Source of the DNA: Sporomusaceae bacterium FL31
Lineage (GTDB): Bacteria; Bacillota; Negativicutes; DSM-1736; Dendrosporobacteraceae
Assembly: GCA_003990955.1 (NCBI GenBank)
Contig: BIFV01000012.1
Span: 186,001 to 250,000 of the forward strand
Reading direction: 5' to 3'
DNA length: 64,000 nucleotides
The notes under the pieces are model-generated. The model had not been told where the DNA came from, searched no databases, and saw only the letters and a list, made by a program, of their open reading frames with translations. Positions 1-8,149 of this stretch are shown here, one piece after another. How positions within the stretch are numbered: the first letter of the stretch is position 1; each line of letters opens with the position of its first letter. The translations under genes were made by a program, and so were the position numbers.

Positions 1-196
1 CGATTTTATCCAGTTCCTGCATACTGTCTAGTTTTTTATCGTAGAATCCATTAAAATGAGGATAAATACTGCTAATGGACGCGCCTGTCTGGCTCTCTGA
101 GGTAATATGTATAATTTCTGTTTCCGGATGATTGGCCAATAGCCGAAGCAATTCTTCTCCAGTATAGCCTGTTGCGCCAATGATACTGACTTTCAC
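1..196 (-). CDS. argC: N-acetyl-gamma-glutamyl-phosphate reductase, N-terminal part (cut by window edge)
   Basis: Only the first 65 codons are in the window. The translation starts VKVSIIGATGYTGEELLRLL, the NAD(P)-binding Rossmann motif (GATGYTG) that opens ArgC, followed by a residue run fitting the same family. ArgC reduces N-acetylglutamyl phosphate to the semialdehyde in arginine synthesis, in the cytoplasm. The start is GTG at 196 because an AGGAGG lies 8 nt upstream (205-210); no ATG fits as well. The catalytic cysteine region is off the window, so the call rests on the N-terminus alone. It probably begins an arginine biosynthesis operon running leftward. Confidence 0.85.
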   Translation of the reverse strand, partial: MKVSIIGATGYTGEELLRLLANHPETEIIHITSESQTGASISSIYPHFNGFYDKKLDSMQELDKI

Positions 197-305
197 GTCA
201 CGTGCCTCCTTTAGACCACCTAAAGTATCTATATTGTTTATAATTATACATTATGCATGAATAATATTGCAACCATTTTGTATACAAATTTCAGTGAGGG
301 ATGTT

Positions 306-908
306 ATGGATTTGACAAATGTTGTGACTTTGATTGAGCAAAATGGTTATTGGGCCATATTCCTGGGGATGCTGCTTGAAGGCTTGTGCCTGCCCATTCC
401 TGCTGAGTTAGTACTTGGTTTTGCTGGTTTCTTAGTATCCCAGCACAAGCTTTTATTTCTCGGAAGCATCCTTGCCGGCTGGCTGGGATCGTTAGTCGGC
501 TCAGTGCTTATTTATTTTGCTGCCCGTAAATATGGCTGCGGTCTTCTGTATAAATACGGTCGTTTATGCGGCCTTAGTCATGAAAGAATTGACTATGTAT
601 CACAATTCTTCCACAAATACGGTCCAATCATGATCATCCCATGGCGTCAATTACCGGTTGTCCGCAATAAAATCAGTGTTGTTGCCGGACTCACCAGACT
701 GCCTTTCCCTACTTTCCTGCTTTATATCGTCATCGGAACAGGTCTGTGGTCAGCCCTGGGCATCAGTCTGGGTTGGTATCTAGGTGCAAACTGGCAAATT
801 CTGATTAACATGCTAACCGGCGTAAGCAAATGGATGATGGTGGCTGGCATCATGCTAATCTGCTCTGCAGCAGTATTCCTATATGGCCGATACCTTAAAA
901 CGAAATAA
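306..908 (+). CDS. DedA family (SNARE-associated/VTT domain) membrane protein
   Basis: A 200-residue integral membrane protein with the DedA layout: an N-terminal hydrophobic re-entrant segment with GMLLEGLCLPIPAELVLG, a central Gly-rich helix, then the family's FFHKYGP...WRQLPVVRN...AGLTRLPF region, and a C-terminal transmembrane helix. DedA proteins are tied to membrane homeostasis, and some act as lipid flippases for undecaprenyl or phosphatidyl lipids. Which lipid this one moves cannot be told. I chose ATG 306 because GAGG lies 6 nt before it; an in-frame ATG at 267 has no ribosome binding site. It is divergent from argC and convergent with the amr genes. Confidence 0.85.
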   Translation: MDLTNVVTLIEQNGYWAIFLGMLLEGLCLPIPAELVLGFAGFLVSQHKLLFLGSILAGWLGSLVGSVLIYFAARKYGCGLLYKYGRLCGLSHERIDYVSQFFHKYGPIMIIPWRQLPVVRNKISVVAGLTRLPFPTFLLYIVIGTGLWSALGISLGWYLGANWQILINMLTGVSKWMMVAGIMLICSAAVFLYGRYLKTK

Positions 909-915
909 GAGGGTC

Positions 916-1908
916 CTAAGAATAACAGACCTCTCCTACGATGCGAATCAAGCTCCCACATTGGGGGCATTTTTTATCTGGCATCAAATAACTGGTTCTG
1001 GTAATCCGGTTAAGAACTAATTGCTTGCAGTCAGGACAATACGTATTGATTGCGCTTGTCCCAATATTACCTAAATAGACATATTGGAGATATGCCCTGG
1101 CAACTTCAGCCGCCTTATGCATAGTACTAATTGGCGTTGCGGCTTTTGTCAACTGATAATTGGGATAATAGCGCGAGAAATGCAATGGAATTGCCGGATT
1201 GATTCCAGCTAGCCACCGAGCTAATGCTGCCAGCTCTTCTTCCGCATCATTTAAATCAGGCACAATCAGCGTTGTAATCTCGACATGGCAGCTTTGAGCT
1301 GCAAGCTGAACAGTTTGTTTAACGTCGTCAAGGCGGCCTGCACAAATTTTGTGGTAATAGTCTTCACTAAATGCTTTGACATCAATATTAAGTGCGTCAA
1401 TATAAGGTAATAAGCGTTGCAGCGGTTCTGGATTGATAAATCCATTGGTAACCAAAACATTTTTTAAACCAGCGGCCTGACTGGCTATGGCTGTATCAAG
1501 AATATATTCATACCATACACTGGGCTCGGAATAGGTAAAAGCAATGCCAATATTGTTTTCTCCCTGCTGTCTGGCAAGGCTGACAAGACGATCAGGCGGC
1601 AACTCTATGACCTCAGGCTTATCCTGAGCGATCTGCCAATTTTGACAAAACTTGCAGGAGAAGTTACAGCCCCAGGTGCCTACCGACAAAATGTACCTGC
1701 CAGGATAGAAATGAAAAAGCGGCTTCTTTTCGATCGGATCAAGTGCAGAAGCCGAGCAAGCTGCATAGTTATGGCTATATAACTTATTATTGATATTTTG
1801 GCGAACGCGGCAAAATCCGCTCTTTCCTTCAGCAATAATACACGCTTTAGGACAAAGCCCGCACTGAACCCCAGTAGGATGAGGCTGATAATATAAGGCT
1901 TCGCGCAT
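916..1908 (-). CDS. amrS: AmmeMemoRadiSam system radical SAM enzyme
   Basis: A 330-residue radical SAM protein. The CxxxCxxC cluster motif (CNFSCKFC, C81, C85, C88) follows an N-terminal Cys-rich section (C16, C19, C23, C33), and the C-terminus has two CxxC pairs (YCPDC, KCPQC) like a zinc ribbon. This matches the PflA-like radical SAM member of the AmmeMemoRadiSam trio. The chemistry and substrate of this family are not established. ATG 1908 follows AAGGAAG by 8 nt; the in-frame GTG at 1917 sits inside that site. It is the third gene after amrB and amrA (27 nt gap), so the three are probably co-transcribed. Confidence 0.9.
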   Translation of the reverse strand: MREALYYQPHPTGVQCGLCPKACIIAEGKSGFCRVRQNINNKLYSHNYAACSASALDPIEKKPLFHFYPGRYILSVGTWGCNFSCKFCQNWQIAQDKPEVIELPPDRLVSLARQQGENNIGIAFTYSEPSVWYEYILDTAIASQAAGLKNVLVTNGFINPEPLQRLLPYIDALNIDVKAFSEDYYHKICAGRLDDVKQTVQLAAQSCHVEITTLIVPDLNDAEEELAALARWLAGINPAIPLHFSRYYPNYQLTKAATPISTMHKAAEVARAYLQYVYLGNIGTSAINTYCPDCKQLVLNRITRTSYLMPDKKCPQCGSLIRIVGEVCYS

Positions 1909-1935
1909 CAAGTCCACTTCCTTTTTTACACTGCC

Positions 1936-2451
1936 TTAACGATAGCGGGTAACAGTAAAACGGTATAGCTCAACCTGCTCATTTGGCTGAATTCCCGCTT
2001 TTTGCCTAGCGATTTCTACCTGCTCGGTTACCGTATCCACCCCTTCCAACATGGGTAAAAGCAAACCGCTGCGCTGACCGCTGCGTACAATGACTCCGTA
2101 TCTGTGCGGATCAAGTTCGGACAAACTGTCAATTCGCTCAGGCGGCTCTAGAATGTCCACTGAAATGGTTAGTTCCGGCAATTCGTCTAACTCAATAGGC
2201 CAAAAACGTGGATCCTGCGTCCCAGCAGCAACCGCATTGTGAATGATTTCTTCAGCAATGGTAGGTTGGAGTGGTTGAAAAGTGCCAATACAGCCCCGTA
2301 ACTCTTTGTTATGCTTAAAAGAAACAAAGACTCCGGCTGGACGACGCAATTCGTCAGCAAGTTCCGCTGCTGCCGGTATCAGAGTTCCATGCTCTAAGTA
2401 AAATTTTAGGCTGCTGCGGGCAAGTGCTACAGGAAGGCTTTCGCTATTCAC
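1936..2451 (-). CDS. amrA: AmmeMemoRadiSam system protein A (AMMECR1 domain)
   Basis: A 171-residue protein covering a full AMMECR1 domain, with the diagnostic LRGCIG motif at residues 51-56. The later DPRF and ELTISVDILEPPE stretches are also typical. AMMECR1 proteins occur from bacteria to humans and have no settled biochemical role; the conserved Cys in LRGCIG suggests a catalytic or modified residue (inference). The start is GTG 2451, 8 nt after a GGAGG that lies inside the end of amrB. The genes overlap by 8 nt (GTGAATAG), so translation is probably coupled. Confidence 0.92.
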   Translation of the reverse strand: MNSESLPVALARSSLKFYLEHGTLIPAAAELADELRRPAGVFVSFKHNKELRGCIGTFQPLQPTIAEEIIHNAVAAGTQDPRFWPIELDELPELTISVDILEPPERIDSLSELDPHRYGVIVRSGQRSGLLLPMLEGVDTVTEQVEIARQKAGIQPNEQVELYRFTVTRYR

Positions 2452-3298
2452 CTTCCTCGCCTCCTTTCATCATATCACGGTTCAGGAATAAGCCAACCGC
2501 ATATCCCACCCCGAAAGGTCCTTCATAGGATAACACTTGCGGTAAAGCTTCAAGCCCGCCCAACGCCCCCATTAAAAAACAAATTGGCCTCAGACCACAC
2601 TCGCCGGCTTCTTCAATCAATGTACGGTCCATATTAAAGATGGCTTTGATATTTAACGTTTTTAATGCTTCAATCACCTGATGATCAAATTCCTGAGCCC
2701 GGGGACTATAGCCGGCCGGAGCTTCAGGAGTCAAACGGTGGGATAAATCACCTGAGGCAATGATGGCAACACGCTTGTCCACCGTTTTAATAGCCGCCTG
2801 AACGGCCTTGCCAAAAGTATACATTTCTTCATAGGGCACCATCCCCATGGATAAATGCACCAGTTGCCCCTTAAACCCAGCTTTGTGTAAGTAATAAAGC
2901 GGAACAACAGCACCGTGATCCAGCACAAGTGGTATACGATAGGTCTTGGCAGTATCGTCAGTAAGTTCAATTAAATTAATTCCCAGACGCTGCGCCTGCT
3001 TAATAATATGGCGAACCAGTAACCCATCAGTTTCGAATCCTACTGATACTTCTGGTACACCAAAGTTGCTCATATTGCCTTTTAACCGCGGATGAACACT
3101 GATACAGGCCGCATCGTCAAACACAGGACCATGTGGCGTAATCACGATAATGGTTTGCGGATTGTATTCTTTAATAGTTTTCGCCACCTGTTCAGCAGCG
3201 TCTACTGTAGCTTGGAGCTTACTAAGTTCGTCCTTCCCTATTTCGGGGATCATAATAGGCGGGTGCGGCATCAAAGCACAGCCGATAAATTTCCTCAC
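2444..3298 (-). CDS. amrB: AmmeMemoRadiSam system protein B (Memo/LigB-like)
   Basis: A 284-residue member of the Memo-like branch of class III extradiol dioxygenases. Seen motifs: MPHPPIMIPEIG near the start (H12), TPHGPVF, LDHGAVVPLYYL and ASGDLSHRL, which carry the His/Asp/Glu positions of the LigB fold. Human MEMO1 is the best-known relative; the bacterial function is unknown. I placed the start at GTG 3298, 7 nt after GGGAG, which gives the usual KFIGCALMPHPP opening. A longer reading to 3436 would add 46 residues with no family resemblance and overlap cwlD. First gene of the amrB-amrA-amrS unit. Confidence 0.9.
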   Translation of the reverse strand: MRKFIGCALMPHPPIMIPEIGKDELSKLQATVDAAEQVAKTIKEYNPQTIIVITPHGPVFDDAACISVHPRLKGNMSNFGVPEVSVGFETDGLLVRHIIKQAQRLGINLIELTDDTAKTYRIPLVLDHGAVVPLYYLHKAGFKGQLVHLSMGMVPYEEMYTFGKAVQAAIKTVDKRVAIIASGDLSHRLTPEAPAGYSPRAQEFDHQVIEALKTLNIKAIFNMDRTLIEEAGECGLRPICFLMGALGGLEALPQVLSYEGPFGVGYAVGLFLNRDMMKGGEEGE

Positions 3299-3335
3299 AA
3301 CGTCACTCCCTTGGCAAACAAAAGTTTTCGCTCTG

Positions 3336-4052
3336 TTATCGTCCCACATTTTGGCTAAAATGATACGCCAGCGCCTTTGCAATCTGTTCTGCCAGTTTCT
3401 GCTGATAAGTTGCATCAGCAAGCAAAAGGGCTTCACGCTGATTGCTCAAATAGCCAGCTTCGATAAGCACGCCGGGAATGTTAACAGAATTCAATAATAA
3501 GATGTGTAAGTCCTGCTTGGCTTGACGTTTATTACCGGGAGCATAATCTTTTAGTGTTGTCTGCACTGCCTCAGCCAAAAGCTTGTTACGCTCGTCTTTT
3601 GGATTATAAAACACCTGTGATCCGAACCACTGGCCATCTTTTATGGCATTGCAATGCACACTGACAAACAGTTCGGCTCCAGAGGTTTCGATGATTTCTA
3701 CCCGTTTAAGCAAATCATTTCTTTTTCCGCCTTTACCTTTTGTATAATAATCGACATCACTATCCCGGGTAAATAAAACAGTTGCGCCATGGCTTTGTAA
3801 CGTAGACCCTAGTTTTGTTGCGATTGCTAACGTAATTTCTTTCTCATCCAGCCCATTGTAAGCAGCACCACTGTCAATGCCACCATGCCCTGGATCAATG
3901 GCAATAATATGACCGCTCAATTTGCTGAGATCAGCATCTTCGATGTCATTGAATACTAAATAGCGTAAGGTTAGCATATTGAGTACTACAATTGCAATGC
4001 TCAGCAAGAGCAATTTCTGCAGTAGTTTGCGGCGAATCGCCATGACCCACAT
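3336..4052 (-). CDS. cwlD: N-acetylmuramoyl-L-alanine amidase CwlD (spore cortex)
   Basis: A 238-residue protein with an N-terminal membrane anchor followed by an Amidase_3 domain. The zinc and catalytic motifs are visible: IDPGHGG (His), EKEITL (Glu), SVHCNA (His) and IEAGYLSN (catalytic Glu). CwlD removes peptides from muramic acid so that muramic lactam can form in the spore cortex, which is needed for germination. The name rests on length, anchor and position downstream of rpsI as in Bacillus; gerD is not seen. ATG 4052 follows GGAGGGG by 6-7 nt; upstream in-frame ATG 4133 is rejected. Confidence 0.85.
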   Translation of the reverse strand: MWVMAIRRKLLQKLLLLSIAIVVLNMLTLRYLVFNDIEDADLSKLSGHIIAIDPGHGGIDSGAAYNGLDEKEITLAIATKLGSTLQSHGATVLFTRDSDVDYYTKGKGGKRNDLLKRVEIIETSGAELFVSVHCNAIKDGQWFGSQVFYNPKDERNKLLAEAVQTTLKDYAPGNKRQAKQDLHILLLNSVNIPGVLIEAGYLSNQREALLLADATYQQKLAEQIAKALAYHFSQNVGR

Positions 4053-4189
4053 AGTTATCCCCTCCAGCAATCGATTTTTATAATTTATGCCGGAGTTTGC
4101 GCCGCTATGTCGAATTAAATCTGGTATGGTCAAAGATGGTTCGCTAGAGTAGAATAAGAATAGGTGCTTGTCTAATCAAGGAGGTTTGC

Positions 4190-4960
4190 ATGCGTAAAGG
4201 TCAATTTCTGCTCTTTTTGGTCATCCTGTTTTTTGCTTGTTTTATTTGGGCTGGCGGCAGCAATATCGTTAATACTTATCTTCCCGCCTCAACTACAGTG
4301 AAAACGCAGGAGTTAACAAACTCAGTCAGCAGTTTATGGGAAAAGACTTATCGGATTATAGCGCTCAAAAGAGCTGTCCAAGCTAAAATATCACAAAAAA
4401 ATTATGTTAAAATCCAGGATATCCCGCTGATTACCCAACAGGCCATTATTGCCGTAGAAGATAACCGCTTTTATAATCATCTGGGGTTTGACGTTGAGGG
4501 GATTATGCGAGCAACACTGGTGAATATTCAAACAGGTCAAATCCAAGAAGGCGGGAGCACCATCACTCAGCAGTTGGTTAAGAACCTGTTCCTCAGTCAG
4601 GATCGCTCGCTCAGTCGTAAGCTTGAAGAGTTTGTTTTATCCATTGATATGGAGCTGCGATACTCTAAAGAAGAAATATTGGAAATGTATTTGAATACCA
4701 TTTACTTTGGCTCAGGAATGTACGGTCTTGGCGAAGCGGCGGAAGGCTACTTTGACAAGCCGCCTAGTAAGCTATCGCTGCCAGAATCAGCGATGCTGGC
4801 TGGCCTGCCTAACGCTCCCTCCCTCTACTCCCCTTATGTTGATTTTGCTGCCGCTAAACAGCGGCAAGCCGTTGTATTAAATGCGATGGTTCGGGGAGGC
4901 TATATTGGTCCAGGCATGGCCGATGAAGCCAAGACTGCTCCATTACAGTTTGCCAGATAA
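4190..4960 (+). CDS. Monofunctional biosynthetic peptidoglycan transglycosylase (GT51)
   Basis: A 256-residue protein with an N-terminal membrane anchor (residues 5-22) and one GT51 domain. Motif 1 EDNRFYNHLGFD carries the catalytic Glu (E90). GGSTITQQLVKN (121-132), RKLEEFVLS and KEEILEMYLN (160-169) are the other conserved blocks. It polymerises lipid II glycan chains outside the cytoplasmic membrane. No transpeptidase domain follows, so this is an MtgA-like enzyme or a short penicillin-binding protein relative. An AAGGAGG lies 6-8 nt before ATG. It runs divergently from cwlD and ends at a strong two-way terminator. Confidence 0.88.
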   Translation: MRKGQFLLFLVILFFACFIWAGGSNIVNTYLPASTTVKTQELTNSVSSLWEKTYRIIALKRAVQAKISQKNYVKIQDIPLITQQAIIAVEDNRFYNHLGFDVEGIMRATLVNIQTGQIQEGGSTITQQLVKNLFLSQDRSLSRKLEEFVLSIDMELRYSKEEILEMYLNTIYFGSGMYGLGEAAEGYFDKPPSKLSLPESAMLAGLPNAPSLYSPYVDFAAAKQRQAVVLNAMVRGGYIGPGMADEAKTAPLQFAR

Positions 4961-4980
4961 TGCCGACAATATCAGAAATA

Positions 4981-5007
4981 AAAAAGAGGCCAAATGGCCT
5001 CTTTTTT
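4981..5007. terminator. Bidirectional intrinsic terminator
   Basis: An 11-bp perfect stem (4981-4991 with 4996-5006) rich in GC at its tip, loop AAAT, with A- and T-tracts on the two sides. It can end the plus-strand transglycosylase gene and the minus-strand gene that stops at 5022. Confidence 0.9.
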
Positions 5008-5021
5008 ATAGCACTGTTGAG

Positions 5022-5402
5022 TTAAGCTTGAGCCTGAATATCTCTTTCTGTCAAAAAATTAGGGCCATGAATGAGTGTACCCAATGCTGTCAAGACAATA
5101 TTGATTGCACAAAATTCATCATGATCCTCTAAAGGACAGTTGTCACACGTCAATTGAACAATGTCATAGGTTTCAATCATTTGTGGTTTATTGATAAATT
5201 TCCCGGCCACTGGCAAACTGCGAACAGTCGGTAAAATATTTTCAGGGAAACCTTCAAAAAACTTGCTGCCTGAATGCGCCATAAACCTTAGTGTTTCTTT
5301 AGCAATATGGATATGACAGGTATTCTGACATTCAGGACAATGGCGGCAAATTAGCTTGGTATATGCATAAGCTTGATCAGCAGCTTCTGGCGAAAAGCTC
5401 AT
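5022..5402 (-). CDS. Small Cys-rich protein of unknown function
   Basis: A 126-residue soluble protein that I do not recognise. It has two Cys clusters: CRHCPECQNTCHIH near the N-terminus, and CDNCPLEDHDEFC near the C-terminus. The spacing suggests one or two metal or Fe-S sites (inference). There is no signal peptide or membrane segment. ATG 5402 follows AGGAGAG by 7 nt. A longer reading to 5474 would run into the preceding gene and is rejected. It lies 40 nt after the exported protein gene ending at 5443 and may be co-transcribed with it. Function is open. Confidence 0.7.
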   Translation of the reverse strand: MSFSPEAADQAYAYTKLICRHCPECQNTCHIHIAKETLRFMAHSGSKFFEGFPENILPTVRSLPVAGKFINKPQMIETYDIVQLTCDNCPLEDHDEFCAINIVLTALGTLIHGPNFLTERDIQAQA

Positions 5403-5442
5403 TATTTTCTCTCCTTGCCTGTACTCGCTATATTTTAATGAA

Positions 5443-6087
5443 TCAAAAATAGTTTTTAATAAGCTGCCAATCACCTAAATCAATAGAATCATTGGCTGTG
5501 GTACGAAAAACCCGCTCAATGGTAAATTCCCGGATACCCGTTTCCTGATCAATGAACTTGCCGTCTTTGACTAATCGACCCTCATCCTGTACATTAAAGG
5601 ACAACAGTGTATAAAAAGAACCTTTATGCCCAACTGGTGCCTCTTTTACCACAATTCCCATCGTAACAGGCGACTGTCCTTCTTGAAATTGGGTCGTCAG
5701 CTGCTTATACGTTGCAAATGCTTGGGCTTTAGGAGAGGTGATTACACGATAGATTTCTGGATAATAAGTCTTAAAGTCTTTAATTTTGATGGCGGTATCT
5801 GGCGTAAAGCGTTGAGCACGTACCACGCCATCATTCATGTACATCACTTCCATCTGAGTCCTTAACCCAGCACGGGTAAAAGAATACATATAGGAGCTGG
5901 CTTTAGCCCGTTGCACCCCTTTGCTCTCCCATTCGGCTTTTGACCAAATTTGATTGTCAGTATCAATAATGAGTCGATAATCTCCGTAACGGCTGGAAAT
6001 CGAATCCTTTGTATCATCTAGGTTGGCAAATGCCACTCCGCTTGTCAGCATCAGTGCTGCTAGAGTACCAGTAATTATCTTTTTCAC
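5443..6087 (-). CDS. Exported protein of unknown function
   Basis: A 214-residue protein starting with a classic signal peptide: VKK, a hydrophobic core IITGTLAALMLTSGV and an AFA cleavage site around residue 21. The mature part is mixed polar and beta-like (RYGDYRLIIDTDNQIWSKAEW near its start) with no cysteine and no catalytic motif I recognise. It should act outside the cytoplasmic membrane. The start is GTG 6087, 8 nt after GGAGG (ATG 6102 overlaps the binding site). It lies between the rpsI terminator and the Cys-rich gene, outside the conserved ribosomal cluster. Confidence 0.7.
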   Translation of the reverse strand: MKKIITGTLAALMLTSGVAFANLDDTKDSISSRYGDYRLIIDTDNQIWSKAEWESKGVQRAKASSYMYSFTRAGLRTQMEVMYMNDGVVRAQRFTPDTAIKIKDFKTYYPEIYRVITSPKAQAFATYKQLTTQFQEGQSPVTMGIVVKEAPVGHKGSFYTLLSFNVQDEGRLVKDGKFIDQETGIREFTIERVFRTTANDSIDLGDWQLIKNYF

Positions 6088-6278
6088 AGGTATAACCTCC
6101 AATATTTCTACTGTATGTAATAATACAACCAGATCAGATGATTTCCTGCCTAATTGAAAAATTCTTATACGCCTATTCTAAAATTTTATGTAGACTTCAA
6201 TGAATTGAATTAAGCCATTTCACATTAATCCGGTTCAATTCTCAAAGAATGAAGAAAAAGCCTAAGTAAGAAAATAAC

Positions 6279-6304
6279 AAAAACCCGGATAATAATCCGG
6301 GTTT
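6279..6304 (-). terminator. Intrinsic terminator after rpsI
   Basis: A 10-bp perfect stem (6281-6290 with 6295-6304, core AACCCGGAT), loop AATA, with a T-rich run following on the minus strand. It ends the rplM-rpsI unit. Confidence 0.85.
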
Positions 6305-6319
6305 GTTTGTTGTCCAATA

Positions 6320-6712
6320 TTAACGTTTGGAGAACTGGGATGCTTTACGCGCTTTTTTGAGGCCGTATTTACGACGCTCTTTTTCGCGTGGGTCACGAGT
6401 CAGGAAGCCTGCTTTTTTCAAAGCTGGACGATATTCAAGATCCACTTTGAGAAGAGCACGGGCAATACCATGACGGATTGCACCAGCTTGTCCGGAAGGA
6501 CCGCCTCCCTCAACTTTTGCCAGTACATCGTATTTGCCAAGAGTATCAGTCAGGTTAAGTGGTTGCTTAACAATGAGTTCGAGAGTTTTAAGACCGAAAT
6601 AATCGTTAAGTGGACGATTATTTACGATGATATTTCCTTCACCCGGAACCAGACGAACTCTGGCAACCGAAGTTTTTCTGCGGCCTGTGCCGTAGTGATG
6701 AACTAATGCCAT
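6320..6712 (-). CDS. rpsI: 30S ribosomal protein S9
   Basis: 130 residues, full length for S9. It begins [21 protein letters not shown] and ends in the universal QFSKR tail that reaches the P-site tRNA in the small subunit. The central [19 protein letters not shown] block is diagnostic. It lies 20 nt after rplM, the near-universal pair, and is followed by a terminator. Confidence 0.97.
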   Translation of the reverse strand: MALVHHYGTGRRKTSVARVRLVPGEGNIIVNNRPLNDYFGLKTLELIVKQPLNLTDTLGKYDVLAKVEGGGPSGQAGAIRHGIARALLKVDLEYRPALKKAGFLTRDPREKERRKYGLKKARKASQFSKR

Positions 6713-6732
6713 TTAATGTTCCTCCTTTCCGG

Positions 6733-7173
6733 TTATCGTACGCTAATTTCTAATATTTCAGGGGATTGTGCAGCATGTGGATGCGCAGCACCACTGTAAA
6801 CTTTTAACTTGCGGTACATTTGACGGCCGAGAGTATTCTTCGGCAACATACCTTTAATCGCTAACTCAAGTACTCGCTCCGGTCTAGTTGCCAGCATTTT
6901 ACCAGCAGTAGTGAATGTTGTTCCACCAGGATAACCGGAATGGCGGAAATATGTTTTTTGAGTTAGTTTCTTACCTGTGAATACAACTTTGTCTGCATTA
7001 ATGACGATAACATGGTCACCAGTGTCAACATGCGGAGTGAAAGTTGGTTTATGTTTGCCACGAAGAACTTTCGCTACTTCAGCAGCTAATCTACCTACAG
7101 TTTTACCTTCAGCATCAACAACGTACCATTTGCGTTCAACATTGGCCGCGTTTGCCATGAAAGTTGTTTTCAT
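6733..7173 (-). CDS. rplM: 50S ribosomal protein L13
   Basis: 146 residues, normal L13 length. The blocks [34 protein letters not shown] and [18 protein letters not shown] are typical. L13 is an early-assembly protein of the large subunit. The start is ATG 7173 with AAGGAGG upstream; an in-frame start at 7197 adds eight residues not found in the family and lacks a binding site. A consensus promoter lies about 95 nt upstream, so rplM-rpsI has its own promoter here. Confidence 0.96.
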   Translation of the reverse strand: MKTTFMANAANVERKWYVVDAEGKTVGRLAAEVAKVLRGKHKPTFTPHVDTGDHVIVINADKVVFTGKKLTQKTYFRHSGYPGGTTFTTAGKMLATRPERVLELAIKGMLPKNTLGRQMYRKLKVYSGAAHPHAAQSPEILEISVR

Positions 7174-7266
7174 TCGTATCCCTCCTTGTCCAAGCAATTA
7201 CAACATTTGATTTTTAATCATACCTTCCGGGGCTAATGGAAGCCATGGCAAAAATCTCATAAAATC

Positions 7267-7295
7267 ATTGTAATAAATAGGCAACCTATTGTCAA
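7267..7295 (-). promoter_or_regulatory. Promoter of rplM-rpsI
   Basis: Minus strand TTGACA (7290-7295), 17-nt spacer, TACAAT (7267-7272): a sigma-A type match with one deviation. The ~90-nt leader to the start codon holds a small hairpin (CTTCC/GGAAG around 7228-7246). That is a place where an L13 autoregulatory leader could lie, but I cannot confirm one. Confidence 0.8.
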
Positions 7296-7364
7296 GGATT
7301 TTACCTTGTTATCAATAAATTTTATTTTCTAATTTTCATATCTGCTAAAGAAGAACAACCATTT

Positions 7365-8147
7365 TCAGGAATAATAAACTTCTTTGAGATATAATCCTTG
7401 CGCCGGAGCTGTGGCGCCCGCTAACTTACGATTACGGCTTTCTAAAATACCGACAAATTGTTCTGAAGTGATCCGGCCTCGCCCTACATTCACAAGCGTT
7501 CCTACAAGATTACGTACCATGTGATAAAGAAAGCCATTTCCCCAAAAAGTAAATTCTATTTGTTCGCCTACGCTCGTACAGGTTGCCGAGAAGATTGTCC
7601 GAACTGGATTAACCGGTGCGCTGCCGGTTGCCCTAAAAGCCGAAAAATCGTGGGTGCCGACAATGGATTGCGCAGCTTGATGCATGACCGCTACATCCAA
7701 AGGCTTATTGATATGCCAACTGAAGTTGTGCAAAAAGGGATCTGCAAAAGGGGCTTGATGAATTCGGTAAATATAGATTTTGCTTTGCGCTGAATAGCGT
7801 GCATTAAAATCAGGTGCTACTTCCTCAGCCCCAATGACCACGATATCATCAGGTAACAAACCTCTTGCAGCCAGCGGAATCTTCGCAGCAGGAATAGTAC
7901 CACTTGTCATGAAGTTCACGACTTGCCCATAAGCATGTACGCCGGTATCAGTCCGTCCAGCTGCAATTAGCTTAATAGGATGACCAAACAGACTAGCTAA
8001 TTTTTTTTCTAATATTTCCTGAATGGCCAGCGCATTTTGCTGACGCTGAAACCCATGATAGCGGGTTCCATCATAAGCAATGGTCAGTTTGATATTACGA
8101 TGATTGAATAGATCCTGATTTTCTGATGTCATGTGCTTACTTTCCAT
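7365..8147 (-). CDS. truA: tRNA pseudouridine(38-40) synthase TruA
   Basis: A 260-residue TruA. The catalytic motif GRTDTGVHA carries the essential Asp (D67). NIKLTIAYDGTRYHGFQRQ at the start and the FLYHMVRNLVGTLV block near the end are typical. It makes pseudouridine at positions 38, 39 and 40 in the tRNA anticodon stem. The start at ATG 8147 is 2 nt past the ecfT stop and has only a weak GG-rich site; ATG 8132 is an alternative. It follows the ECF transporter genes as in Bacillus. Confidence 0.95.
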   Translation of the reverse strand: MESKHMTSENQDLFNHRNIKLTIAYDGTRYHGFQRQQNALAIQEILEKKLASLFGHPIKLIAAGRTDTGVHAYGQVVNFMTSGTIPAAKIPLAARGLLPDDIVVIGAEEVAPDFNARYSAQSKIYIYRIHQAPFADPFLHNFSWHINKPLDVAVMHQAAQSIVGTHDFSAFRATGSAPVNPVRTIFSATCTSVGEQIEFTFWGNGFLYHMVRNLVGTLVNVGRGRITSEQFVGILESRNRKLAGATAPAQGLYLKEVYYS

Positions 8148-8149
8148 CG

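Noticed and set aside
3299..3436. Longer N-terminus for amrB
   Set aside because: The 46 added residues do not resemble the family, overlap cwlD and lack a binding site; GTG 3298 has one.
7174..7265. L13 leader RNA upstream of rplM
   Set aside because: Position fits, but I see only one small hairpin and cannot match the known structure, so it is only mentioned with the promoter.
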